DNA of 58,000 nt, from the NCBI RefSeq assembly GCF_030272615.1, contig NC_081414.1, positions 309,877,164 to 309,935,163 on the forward strand, in the 5' to 3' direction. The stretch is from Cryptomeria japonica (Eukaryota; Streptophyta; Pinopsida; Cupressales; Cupressaceae). A model generated the notes under the pieces. That model was not told the origin of the DNA. It saw only the letters and a program-made list of their open reading frames with translations, and searched no databases. The translations under genes and the position numbers were made by a program. Of this stretch, positions 1 to 11,017 are shown in pieces; position 1 is the first letter of the stretch, and every line of letters starts with the position of its first letter.

Positions 1-1102
1 CACTGGAGTCCCATACATCTTGATAGTAGTAGTCTCGGAGTGGAGAAACCAATCTCCTCAATTATGTGAAATCCCATGATCCTTTACTCTCTGCAAGTCT
101 GATGAAGACCATCACATCTTGTGGGATTCTCACCTCTGGGATTGCAAAATAGCTTAATACCTTCTGAAACAAAGTGTTGCTTAAATGTGAGAAAGTCTAA
201 ATGGGCACAATGCATATCCCAAACACATGTCTAGCATTGGACTGATAATTCTCTTCCTTGGTCATCTTGCATCTTGAGTTGCAGGCCACTTTCCCACATC
301 TTTCCACTCCATAAAATCATATGGCAAATGAGGGAGTACCATCTGAATCAAACTTTTACATGCTAGCTATGGCTTTAACAAAGCTCTCATGTATCTTCAC
401 CTCTAAATATTGTGCTAAGTCAAACTCAATCTTCATCATCATATCCTAAATCTCTTCAACTACACACATAATATCAATAAGTATCATGTCTTTTACATCT
501 TCACCTAGAACTTGTCATAGATTGTGGTATGTATTCACAAAGTAATCTTCAAATGTGTCAAAAAAGATAGGCTCCTTTTCAAACTATGAAAATGGAATTG
601 GCTTACTATCAATACTTTTTCATTGAAACTTTGGAATTGATTTAGCTCTATACAGTTTGTCATGGACCTTGTAATTCTCTTCTATTTCTTTCAAGTCAAG
701 CTTTAGCAATTTTGCTTTGCTCAAACCAAAGCAATCTGCAATGACAATCTTGTTAATGCTAATAATCTCGTCCAGTTGTAGTGGTTATTGATTTCTTTCG
801 CACATCTCATGTTTGCACAAAGATTCTCATGAAGTCTGCATCAACGAACACCTTTTGCTTTATGAGCTTGCCAAGACCAAGCTTCCAAACATTTCTCATG
901 GGGATCCTTGCATACCTCTTTTGATACCAATGCTGAAACATATCCCAACCTAAGTTTGATACTCTGGTATCTCTGACTCATGTAGACAATCCAATAGCCT
1001 ATCTTTTGGACCACCTGGTCCTAATACTAGCAATGGAGCTCTCTTACCATTCATTTGCTTGATGAGATCCTCATCCACCTTCTTTGGAGGCTTCCTACTC
1101 AT
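1..1102 (-). pseudogene. LTR-embedded ORF of unknown function, 3'-LTR copy (partial)
   Basis: The minus-strand reading starts at an ATG at 1102 with the residues MSRKPPKKVDEDLIKQMNGK. It continues as a recognisable but broken protein to the window edge. It is the counterpart of the copy starting at 24840, with which it shares the MSRKPP start, a GGPKDRL motif and a later segment around IHESFVKA. It has several stops and at least one frameshift, so it is not translatable as it stands. Function is unknown. The composition is helical and hydrophilic, and I see none of the gag zinc-knuckle, protease, RT or integrase motifs. It lies wholly inside the LTR. Confidence 0.6.
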
Positions 1103-2031
1103 CTTGGTTGGTTAGGGTTTTGCACTCTGCAACTAGGGTTTAACATAAATCCTCTCAAACAATGTTGAGCTTGCTTCTATTGTTCACAGGTCAAAAGACA
1201 CAATTTCGACCATAATCATAGTAGAGAACTGAGGAAATGATTTAACTCACTAGTTGAACTTCAACTCAATGTTGTCTATTAAACCATAATTGTGTTGGCA
1301 ACTTTGCTCAGAGCTCAAAATAGTTAATTTCGAGAAGTACACATGATTCAACATAGTGAAATGGTCCTAAAGATACATATAATCGACTACAATGGTTACT
1401 AAATCCAACTACTTCAATCATCTTACCATTTACTCCATTTTTACGAGCAGATAATTCATATTAGTAACTGTTTGCCATTTTAAACAAGCTTTATTGATTT
1501 GCAACGGTTGCACACAAATGGACGATTATGATTAAAATATTGAGCTCCTAATATGAGTTTATTAAGCTTTGGACATGTGTCGTAACCATGCAATACTGTG
1601 AGCATGACTAGGCTTTAACATCTCTAACGTTGTGAGGCTCTACTCCAATACGAAAGTGCCAACACTCTGATGTGCCTTGAACCTCCAACAGGCCCATTGT
1701 TGATCCGACGTTTTGACATGTCAGAGGGCCATAGGGCTTCCAAAGGACTTAAGAAATATTTGCACTAGGACTTAGGAAAAAAGGAAAACAAGGCAGACAA
1801 GTCTCTAGGTAAAAGGGGCCATTGATTGACGTGACCAACAAGACACATGATTATAACTTAAAATTGACAACCTGCTATCACTAGTTAACTTCAAATTAGA
1901 ACACAAGGTGTAAGGAATAAAGCAGACCTAGGAACCAAAGGTTTTAGAGTTTTAGGACCCAATAGGACTTAAACCAGACACAAACCAGGGAAAAATAAGG
2001 CAATATGACTCAAAATTTTGAGGTGCTATCA
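1103..2031 (-). promoter_or_regulatory. LTR segment upstream of the embedded ORF (U3-like)
   Basis: About 930 bases between the LTR start (2031) and the embedded ORF ATG (1102). It has no open frame of note and aligns with 24841-25837. Being the 5' part of an LTR it should hold U3 promoter sequence. I could not pick out a confident TATA box or transcription start. Confidence 0.4.
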
Positions 2032-2270
2032 ATGACTCTTTCTGGGGACGTGTGACCATGATGGTTACAACGAGGATCCAAGTCTCTGGAGGAGCAAACT
2101 AGACAAAAGACACAAACCCAAAACAAACACACCCAAAAGACAAAAACCGAAAGGCACAACACACTAGAAAGACAAAAGCCCTGGGTAAGACATATCTATA
2201 TACACTACGCTACAAATGTGCATGGAATAAATCCTACTTTCTGCAAAGTAGGGCTTTAGGAATTGTCCAT
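2032..2270 (-). other. gypsy 3' untranslated tail with polypurine-type tract
   Basis: Short non-coding stretch between the integrase C-terminus and the 3' LTR. On the minus strand the bases just before the LTR read CCCCAGAAAGAGTCAT, a weakly purine-rich run in the polypurine-tract position that would prime plus-strand DNA synthesis. No other feature is seen. Confidence 0.4.
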
Positions 2271-3490
2271 GCACTGGTGATTCCAAAGCTTCACCGTTAA
2301 GGCTCTACAGAAAGTATGAATCCTGACCATGTGTCTCCATGATGAGGTAAGGGCCTATCCAGAGTGCTTCAAACTTGCCATGCTTGGCCTTATCTTGTAA
2401 TTGTGAATTCCACATCAAGACCATGTCATCAACATTGAATTTTCTGTCAGTTGCCTTGTCAAACAAATATTTGACCTTCTATTGATTCTTTAAATTTTTC
2501 TTATGAGCCGTCCTCCTGGCTTCATCAAAACATGCTAGCTGATCAATTCTGTATTGCATTGACTTTGAGACATCTTCATTATAATCCTAGATGAATCTAT
2601 ACACAGGGAGCAAGTTGTTATTGGAAATCTTGCATCTCAACCATACTCTAATTCATAAGGTGACTTCCCTGTTGCCCTCTTAACTATCACCCTATTTTCT
2701 CACAATGCCAACTTTAGTTTTGAGTTTCAAGCCCTTTTATTCTTCTCTAACAATCTTTGGATGATCTTCATCAGAATTTTATTGCTTAATTATGCTTGCC
2801 CATTTCATTTAGGGTGATATGGGGATCAATGGGATAGGCAAATTCCATACTGATCACATAATAAAGTGAACTCCATCTAAAACACATAATATTGTCTATA
2901 ATCAACTTCATAGGGACACCAAATCTTGTGATAATGTTATCAAATACAAAATCCACGACCACCTTACTAGTTGCCTTCCTTGTAGGTATTGCTTCTATGC
3001 ACTTGGTAAAGTAGTCATTGGCAATGAATATCCACTTATGGCCTCCACTTGATGTTTGTGATTTCTCTAATAAAATCAATTCTCCATTGTTGGAATGGTG
3101 CGTCCACCATCATTTTCCTTAGTGGGAGAGTACTTAAACTTACTTGAAGATTTCTGACATTCACACTTTCTCACCATTATCTAAACAAGGTTGGCCACTA
3201 ATAACCAACCCTTCAGATTTTATGAGCAGTGGTCTTTGCAGTATGATGGCCTCCACAAACTCCTTCGTGCATGTCTTTCAAGACTCTTTCTGCTTGACAC
3301 CGATCCAAACAAAATAACATCCATCTTCACTTCTCCAATAAAAATCCCCTTCGATAAAAACAGATTGAATTGCATGAAGTTCAATGTCCTTTTTTGATCC
3401 TCAACCATTTCCTTTAGACAATTCATGTGAAGCAAATAATAAATGATATCTATATACCAAGGGCAATGTGCTAGGCAAACTATCATTTAT
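2270..3490 (-). pseudogene. Ty3/gypsy integrase (Tat/Ogre-like), decayed
   Basis: Minus-strand remnant of the integrase that inserts element cDNA into chromosomes. Going down from 3490: the linker after RNase H (PWYIDIIYYLL), then the catalytic core at 3079-2786 with an FIANDYFTKCIEAIP segment and an FGVPMKLIIDN segment that carry the first two acidic positions of the D,D-35-E triad. Last comes a C-terminal domain at about 2400-2270 containing HGKFEALWIGPYLI and HGQFLKPYF. That order and wording are characteristic of Tat/Athila-type gypsy integrases. Stops and frameshifts separate the blocks, so no functional protein is expected. The 3' LTR follows after about 240 bases. Confidence 0.8.
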
Positions 3491-3765
3491 TCATTGTCAA
3501 CTACATTTACCTCTGTTGCCTCCAAGTTGGACTTTGCCATAAGTTTGGCCAATCCTCATTCTCTTACCAACTTGGTGATCTGGATGTCACTGTTGAATTA
3601 TTGAATTTTGATTATCCATCTGCATCTCCTTCTTGTTACCTCTTGTTGAACAAAGATGGCCTTCACTGTTGCATAAGGAACATAGGCAACTATTCTTGCA
3701 CCTACTAGGTAAGGTCTAAAACATTTGGTTGCCTTAACTAGAGCAATAGGCCCGCTTTTCCATCT
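3490..3765 (-). pseudogene. gypsy RNase H tail; RT domain missing
   Basis: The minus-strand reading contains FRPYLVGARIVAYVPYATVK followed by a GLAKLMAKSN segment. This is the C-terminal half of a Ty3/gypsy RNase H domain, which would digest the RNA strand of the RNA-DNA hybrid. It runs directly into the integrase linker. Only about 80-100 bases separate it from the end of the protease region, so the whole reverse transcriptase and the front of RNase H have been lost at a junction near 3770. At least two stops interrupt what remains. Confidence 0.7.
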
Positions 3766-3769
3766 TTAA

Positions 3770-4170
3770 TGATTGTAGGAGACCTTTTCTCTTTTTCCAA
3801 TTTCAATTCTTTTCCATTTCATGGAATCAATGCATATGAAAGGTTCAACTACAAGCTTTCTGCTTCTGTGCAGTCCACCTTCTTGACAATAACATGCCAT
3901 ACCTTGGTGGAAGATCAACAACTGTTATGTTCATGCAAATTTTTTTCTCAGGCAGTGATGCTAGTGCACACTCCACATTGTTCATTATTCCAATCACATG
4001 CACTTTCCTTGAATCCACTGCAAAGCATTTTGCATATGCATGAGTCACTTGCAATCCTAATTGCTTCATCACATGAATAGACATTACATTCTATCATGCA
4101 ATTGTTTAATAACTTGTTATTCATCAACAATGTCACATAAAATGGATTAATCTATGATGGACATTTTGTT
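3770..4170 (-). pseudogene. gypsy aspartic protease, decayed
   Basis: Minus-strand remnant of the retropepsin-like protease that would process the gag-pol polyprotein. The best part is at 4084-3845: MKQLGLQVTHAYAKCF, then VDSRKVHVIG, then DLPPRYGMLLSRRW. The last of these is a hallmark of the Tat/Athila-type protease end. A downstream YALIPWNGKELKLEKEK segment lies near 3800. The frame changes near 4088, and the catalytic Asp-Ser-Gly position upstream reads Glu-Cys-Asn, so the active site is destroyed. It lies between the gag C-terminus and the truncated RNase H. Confidence 0.75.
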
Positions 4171-5409
4171 AGTGTTGTTCCTACATAACCCTCTAGGATT
4201 TCTTTATCATGCACATGATTGACAAGTTCTTTAGTTTCATTGGCTTTATCTCTAACATTTCCTATTCAATTACCAATTCATTTACACCAAAAATCAAAGA
4301 TAGACACTCTTTCTATGTTCCTCAATCCTCATCATCTCAAGTAAGGGAATTGACACCTTGATTTAAGAAAATATTTGCACCATGTCAAAAGGGACAAAAG
4401 AAGATACCATAGTATTGTGAATCTTTTGAACCTTCACTGCAGAGGAATTTTCCTTCTCTTTTGTCTTCTCTACACCCCTGGTAAACTTATCTTTAGTGTC
4501 TTCTTCTTTTTCATTTGTTTCACCTTTAAGTTTATCTTTGAATTATCATTCTAAATTTTAGGAGCATTAACAACTTTATTCTCTCTTTGAATTTCTTGTC
4601 ATGACTTGCTTTCTTTTCTTCATTATTTGTGCTCCTAATAAACATACTACCAGGTTTAGCTTGATCAATGCTCATGGCTCTACTCCTCAGATTGTAATTA
4701 TGATCCACTCCAGTAGTTGTAAGAGAGAAAATATCCTCATCAATAGGTCTTCTGAGATTTAGTTGTCCTAATGCTCTTCTTGAACGACCCAAAAGAAAAT
4801 GCTCATTATTTGAAAATACTTGTTGATGATATAATTCCTGATTCTATCTTTGTATGACAACATACAACTCTGCATAGTCCTCCTTTGATGAGTCACATTC
4901 CTTTCCATCCATTTAAGGATTTGTTGACATCATATTAATATCACCACCTTGCTCATTATGGTGTTACTACACACTAAATTGAAGATTGAGGCAAGTTACA
5001 AGCAACACACCATGGTTTTTTCTCTACCATATTAGCCCCTGGCCTTTGCAAAGAATATGATGTTTCTTTGTTTGTGGAACCTTTCTAATTATTTGATATT
5101 GGTTTGCCATTGTGCCAATTTGTATTGTATGGAATATCATGCAATCTCGTTGGCCTATCTTACCTCTGAAAGTTTGGCCTAGGATTTGTCAGGTCTTTCT
5201 CATTCTTGGCAACATTGTAGTTGATATCCTTCAATGCACTCATCACCTTGTCAAGCTTGTCTTCATTCACTAGTTGCTTTTGTTGATCACTCTTAGGGTC
5301 TTGCAAAATTTTTATGTCATCTCTTTTTCCTACCTTCCTAGATGCTTTATATTATTTTCAATATGCAATGCAATCCTAAAAGCATCCCTGAGTTGCTGGG
5401 GCTCTTTAT
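4171..5409 (-). pseudogene. gypsy gag C-terminal part and gag-protease linker
   Basis: Minus-strand continuation of the gag that is interrupted at 5409. Just inside 5409 the gag frame continues from the part at 12403-12823. Near 5100-5000 a segment contains PWCVACNLPQS, the short cysteine motif usually found at the end of this gag type. An 86-codon open stretch at 4792-4532 includes VDHNYNLRSRA and may belong to the spacer before the protease. Stops are frequent. Gag would form the particle and package the RNA. Confidence 0.6.
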
Positions 5410-7748
5410 TGTTGGCATTGTGTTGTCATTGATGTCAATCGGTAATGGTGTCATTGATGTCAACTAGTATAGCATGTTACCGGTATATCTTGTCACCGGT
5501 AAGAATAAGATGTCAACTGGTTTTGTGGTGATGGGTTATCAACCGACATGTTACAAGATGGAGTTAACCGGTGAGTAAGGACTAGAGACCAGTATGGAAT
5601 GACAACCAGTGAGTGATGTGTTGGTAGTGTATGGTTGCCAACCAGTAAGCATGTGACCGATAAGAAAGCAAGGATGATCCATAAATAAGGTGTGGACAAC
5701 TGGTGTGCAGTTGGATGTCATACAACATGACTCCCACCAGATGAAGATGTTGTCACATGATGAAGATAAGGTTTGACAGAAAATGTGCCCAACCGGATCA
5801 TATGTGCTTGATTGAAGATGTATCTTCTCAAATACTAACTAAGGCATATCTGTGCAATGCCAGAAGCAGAATGAGTGACAAGGATCTACTCCCACCGATA
5901 AGTGATAATGCTTTGGGATGAGACAGAGAAGTTAAAGGCAGGTGACTGAAGGCATGTACTAGATGAACAAGTAAAAGACAAAGATGCCTCAGGTGCATGA
6001 AACCAGAGATGTGCACCAAATCAACTAGAGTAGGCATGATGAGCCACCGGAACAGAAGAGGAAGATTAAGGTGTGATGAGGTTACTACTTTGGCAAGCCG
6101 GTTGAGAGGAACCGGTCAAATGAAGAAGAAGGAAAGGTTCATTATTGCATACAGAGAGTGCAACGAGAATGGAGATTGAGTTTGGTGTCACCGGTGTGCA
6201 TGGTATGTTACCAGTATACAAGCAGGAGATATTACCTGTATAGATGTCCGCCGGTAAAGCTGACAAAATGACAAGCGAAGAGCTCTTGTCGCATGGAGAT
6301 GAGCATGATGACTCACTCTTCGTACATGCCGTGAGTAGCAAGATTGTGACCGGTTAGTGTATAATTGGCAAGATAAGATGAACCGGTAGATGAACACCGG
6401 TAGTATGATGGTCGGTGACTGAGCTTAAAACAACACAGTGGTCTGAGCAGAGTTGGATGCCAACAATGATGACACATAGACTCCACGTGTCAAATGTGTT
6501 GTGGTTGGTGAAGTGTGAGTCGGTGAGGTTGTTGCCGACTGAGTCTGCATTTATGGTCGACCTCGAAAATCGTGGGCGAGTTGCATAGGTTTGCGGCTCG
6601 ATGTAGACTAAAGATTTGAGTGATGCATTGATCGATGCAGGTTGTGCAGGTGTAGATCAGATTTGATGTAGGGGACCACAAACTCATTCATTGTGATTGA
6701 CAAGTGCAGGCCGACATACAGGCTGTGTTTGCTAAAGATAGCAAATGTGTTTCAGACGCAATGGGATTGGCGGAGTTGAGTGATCCGTTGCAGGTGGTCA
6801 ATCTCTGGAACAAGATTTGATTGGATTTGGTACGCCTTGTGGTTGATGGAGAAACCCTAGACATGTGAAGTTTGAATGTCGGTCATGGCGGGAAAGCTCA
6901 CATATAAATATGCTGACTAAAGACCAAAGTTGATTGATGCTGCCAGATGAGTAAGTGCCGGATATTGAAGAGCAGAGTGTGAAAGTGCAACAGAGAGCTA
7001 ACCAGTCAGGAAGTTCATCGAAGATCATAGTGACTGAGTGTTGGAAGGTGTAAGCGGTAAGAGGGTTTAGTAGAGGTTTAACCTGTAAGGTTAGAGTGAC
7101 CGGTAAGATGCAAAGTGTGTTGCAGTTAAGTGAACCGGTGGTGCTAGAACTTGCAGGAAGGCAACAAAGGGTGTTGCAGTGTAGTGGGAGTGTCAATGAA
7201 GATCCAACAAGGCAAACCGGTAGGCTGAGAAGCGATAGTGATTAGAGTGAAAATAACCGACAGAGTGAGAAGAGTACCAGTGGTGGCAAGTAGCAATGCA
7301 TCTGAGTGAGCAGGGAACAGAGCAAAGGAAGATCGACTGAGAAGAGTAGAACCAGAAGAGAGATTGCAGAGGTGAGATTGCAGAGTTATTACTTTTGTAT
7401 TGATATATGTCATTGTAATCACTGAGTTGGAGCTCGGTGCAGGGGTTGGTGCTCCTTGGGTTGGTGCCCTAAAATTTTTGATATAATGTTTATTGTGAGG
7501 CTGGATTTGAGCAATAGAGTCCAACATCATTTCTCACCGAGGTTTTTCCCATATTGGGTTTTCCTCATACATCCTTTGTTATGTGATGTTCCTTTTGTGT
7601 GTGCTGACATTTTAGTCTTCTCCCCATCTCTCTGGTATATCCACCTTGTGTTAGATCTGCTAACTGGTACACACATTTAGGATTGAAAAGGGCTAAGTTT
7701 GGAAACCATTGATTCACCCCCCCTCTCAGTGGCATCTTGTGTTCTACA
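5410..7748 (+). repeat. 5' LTR of the gag-only element (2.3 kb)
   Basis: Starts TGTTGGCATT at 5410 and ends with CA at 7748, right before the primer site. It aligns with 11018-12402, which lacks the first approximately 470 bases and two internal blocks (about 85 bases near 6260-6340 and about 450 near 6814-7262). Near the 3' end it has the family U5 signature: a TTTTTCCCATATTGGG block, then CCCCCCCTCTCAGTGGCATC. It is studded with ACCGGT hexamers. No convincing ORF is seen. Confidence 0.85.
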
Positions 7749-7766
7749 ATTGGTATCAGAGCCTAG
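7749..7766 (+). promoter_or_regulatory. primer binding site (initiator tRNA-Met type)
   Basis: ATTGGTATCAGAGCC directly follows the LTR end. TGGTATCAGAGC is the standard plant copia primer site complementary to the 3' end of initiator tRNA-Met. Confidence 0.85.
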
Positions 7767-7821
7767 GTTCTTGGTTTAATAAACTTTCTCGAGCTTGGGT
7801 AGATTCTGGTCTGAGAACACA

Positions 7822-9749
7822 ATGGCCAATTTTGTGTCAATCCTACATCGCTGTTTGATGGGTCAAACTTTTCAATTTGTAGTTGTAGGATTGAAGTCTA
7901 CCTGTCCTCTTTAGGGTATGATGTATGGATGTCGGTTGTAAATGGTCTCTCTAGACCGGCCAGTCCTCCCACCGGTACTGAAGCAGAAAGAAGATATGAA
8001 TGCTGAAGCAATGAAGGCCATATTCAGTGAACTCTCCAGTGATGTTTCTTCACAGGTGGATAAGTGCAAATTGACAAAAAGCCTATGGGACAGATTGGAG
8101 AAACTTTATGGCAATGAACCTAGCACTGCAGAACTGGCTTGTGCGAGCAAGAATAGAATGAACACATGTGCAGATGATGAAGGTAGATCAGTCAATTGTT
8201 GTAACAATGATTAAGAGGACAACCATCTCTTCATGGCTCAAGAGACAAAAGGTGAGATGCACACATTGAAAGATGATGACTCAGATCAATCCTACCGGCA
8301 AGATGTGTTTGGCAGTGATGAAGAGGATGAAGAAGTTGAGGCTGAAGTTGATCTTGAAGGGGAGCTGGTAAGTGCCCTAGATGAACTGAGAAATGTTAGG
8401 AATGATTTTAAGAATTACAAAGATTTAGTTCATGAAGAATGCAGCCGGTTGAGAACAAGCCTTGAAGAATCAAATGATAATATCTGCATATTGACAACTC
8501 AACTAGAAGAGGCAAAAGAAATGACCGATGAATTGAAATTAGTCTTTGATGCTAAGTAGAGAAGATGTTAGGAGTCGGAGCTAGAAGTGGAGACTAAAGC
8601 TAAAGAGTGTTAGAACCTAATAGGGGAAGTGGAGAATCTCCAAAAAGACCTTGAGAAATGTCAAGATGAGCTCAATGTGAGGATCCGATTTGATGGCAGC
8701 TCTAAAGATCTGGATAAAATGTTGAGCAAACAAAAACACTCCAAGGATACTGAAGGAATTTGATGCGATGTCGGTGAATGCTCCACAAGCAAGCATGTCT
8801 CCAATAAAGACATTTAGTTTGTCTCTTCAAGTGGAGATAACAAGGGACATACCTTCACTATCAGAAATGCTCCTAGGAAGGAGGTCGACTTAACTACAAC
8901 CGGTGAAGACACAAGGATGAAGACCGGTGCTGCAAGAAGGAATAATGCTGATTGAAAAGGAAAAGGAAAAGGAAAAGGAAAGCTGAGAGAAGATTACTTT
9001 ATCAACAACAAGAATAAGGAAAGATAGTCCAGAAGATCTTCTACTGATAGAGGACAAAGAAATGCTGCCATCGACAAGACAAGTCCCCGAAGAAGTAGAA
9101 ATGGAGAAGCCAAACCGGTAAGATATTCTCATGTTTGGAAAAATAAATTTGTAAGTTATATGCCCTCTTTCTCCGGTTACTGTTTTTCATGCAAATACTA
9201 TGGTCATAGGGCAGATGAATTTAAAAAGAGGTCCAGGAAGGGACAAAATGCTTTTCCTAGGAATAACAATCTAGACTGTCAAATATGTAATGGTTTTGAC
9301 CATAGAAGTTATTATTGCAAAAAGAAGAACTTGCAGTCATATGGCAGACGGTATAAAAGTCATACTCAATATGGAAATGGTTATAGAGAATATAAAATCA
9401 AATACTTGCATGGAACCAAAGGAGAAGTGTTCTTGCAAGATCAAGCAATCTACGAGTTCCGGTTGCTAGCTACAAAAACATGATCAGAGGAAGAAGATCA
9501 AACCGGTTTCAAAGAAGGTCCTCCAATCATGTGTTTGTTATGAACGCAATCTGCTTCTACAAGAACGTTTCCGGTCATGCTGCAAAATCTGGTAGAGCAA
9601 GGACCAATCAACAGAAGAAGGTAAGACTTACTCCAAAGACTGAAAATGAGAAAATGGAGATCAAGCAGGTATGGAGGAAGAATCAAGGTAATAGAACCAT
9701 CAACCAACACTGTGCTTTCAATGCACAAGTGATATCTCCCAAGGCTTAA
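7822..9749 (+). pseudogene. copia-type gag with zinc knuckles, decayed
   Basis: Gag would coat and package the element RNA. ATG at 7822, then a UBN2/DUF4219-type N-terminus that needs frame changes near 7840 and 7995: FDGSNFSI, then DVWMSVVNG, then TKSLWDRLEKLYG. From 7995 one frame runs to about 9480. It holds an acidic, coiled-coil middle (8233-8559), a GKGKGKGK stretch from a GGAAAA repeat near 8957, and zinc knuckles. Knuckle 1 (9181-9222) has its last Cys changed to Phe. Knuckle 2 (9277-9318) is an intact C-X2-C-X4-H-X4-C. Knuckle 3, in another frame at about 9550-9600, is degenerate. About eight in-frame stops occur before 9160, many of them TAG where CAG would fit. Confidence 0.75.
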
Positions 9750-11017
9750 AGGAGATGCATGACTTAGGGGGAGTTACATATTGATCATATCATTGACCCC
9801 CATTTTGAAATAGACAAATGGAAGGACAAGCTGCTGCCGGTATAAGGGAAAAGATGAGATGGCAGTGTGTGTAGTTAGTGCTTTGGCTACATACCTACAT
9901 ATGAGAGATGGATTACTGCCACATGTGTTAGTGAATGGTTCAAATCACCATTGGGATCAGAGGCATTTGACACAAGAAGACAAAGGTTAGAGGAGGGTGC
10001 TCCGGTGGAGATGTTGATCCGGTATAGTAAACCGGTATGTGTAGTATGCTACCGGTATGGATACTAACCAATATTGCAGATTATGATCTAGGCAGTGGCT
10101 CCTGTGTCTTGGATGGATGAAATTATGTCTCAGGTGATATTGGAGATGTCCTGAATGGCATTGTGTTGGTCCGATAGGCGACCTTCTGTACATGCATCTT
10201 TTTGATTTAACCGGTTTGGTAGTTGACATGATGATGATGTGGTTTGGCATTGTGGTCATGTAAGATCATCTCATAAGTTATGATGGATAAAACGAAAGTG
10301 GAAGGCCATTGGTAGATTATGTATGCTCAGTTCTACCAGTATAAGGTGCAGATTCGAGTCTCAGTTTAGAACCTGATAGACAAAAAAGACCCAAGATCTT
10401 TGGTTCAGGGGGAGTTCACAACCACATCTTTTGATTGGTATCAGATATAATGAACACAGGGGGAGATCAAGTGTCTATGGTTGTACATGTATGTTTGAGA
10501 CTTTGGGATGTGCTCATCGGTCCTTGTTTGTGAGGCCTTTCAGTGTCTATTCAATTTGTACTTAATTGAAATCACAATTGGACCACCGGGAGAGTTGCCT
10601 GCAAAGAGGGAGAGTTACCTGCACAGGGGGAGAAAATAGATTTGGTATCAGAGAATATACAAGTGATATCAAATTGGTATCAGTGTCAACTTCAACACTT
10701 GGTATCAACAAATTAGAGTCAGAATAACTTTCTACATAACAAAGGAGGAGAAGATGTCGTTTGACCGACATGTAAGTGAAAATTCGTTGACACACTTTTC
10801 AACAATTGGTATCAGACTGGTATATACAATTGGTATTAGATTTGTATATACATTTGGTAGCAGAGCAATTGGTATCAGTAGGTGTCAGAGCCCTTTATCC
10901 CAAGTATTGTTGATTGAGAGGATGCAAAGTGAAATGACCAAAAGGGGAGAAGCAACCGGTAGAAAGCCCTGTCAGTATCGTTTGCCATTGTTGTCAAAGG
11001 GGGAGAGAAAACCTGAA
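9750..11017 (+). repeat. non-coding tail with reiterated GGTATCAG and GGGGGAG motifs
   Basis: No pol sequence is visible here. Between about 10407 and 11010 there are at least six purine runs of the AGGGGGAG type (10407, 10457, 10604, 10625, 10940 and 10996). At least eight copies of a TTGGTATCAG-like motif (10434-10890) resemble the element's own primer site. The last run, AAAGGGGGAGAGAAAA at 10996-11011, is the best candidate for the functional polypurine tract. Multiple purine tracts before the 3' LTR are a described Sirevirus trait; the primer-site-like repeats are not something I know of. Confidence 0.6.

Larger units (their letters stand above)
1..2031 (-). repeat. 3' LTR (partial) of the Tat/Ogre-like gypsy element
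   Basis: This block matches 23737-25837 in the same orientation almost from end to end, with substitutions and small indels (divergence by eye roughly 10-20%). On the minus strand it begins TGATAGCACC at 2031, and the partner begins TGGTTGCACC at 25837, so both start with the canonical TG. It lies directly downstream of the integrase end of the gypsy polyprotein, where a 3' LTR belongs. It leaves the window at base 1, so only about the first 2 kb of a roughly 5.4 kb LTR is present. It could be read as a plain segmental duplication, but its position, orientation and TG start all fit an LTR. Confidence 0.75.

Noticed and set aside
1-2031. Segmental duplication of 23737-25837
   Set aside because: Same orientation, TG starts and positions on either side of gag-IN fit an LTR pair better. 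Left as an alternative until the contig is extended.
3769-4080. Plus-strand 103-codon open frame
   Set aside because: Antisense of the gypsy protease, which has clear motif support on the minus strand.
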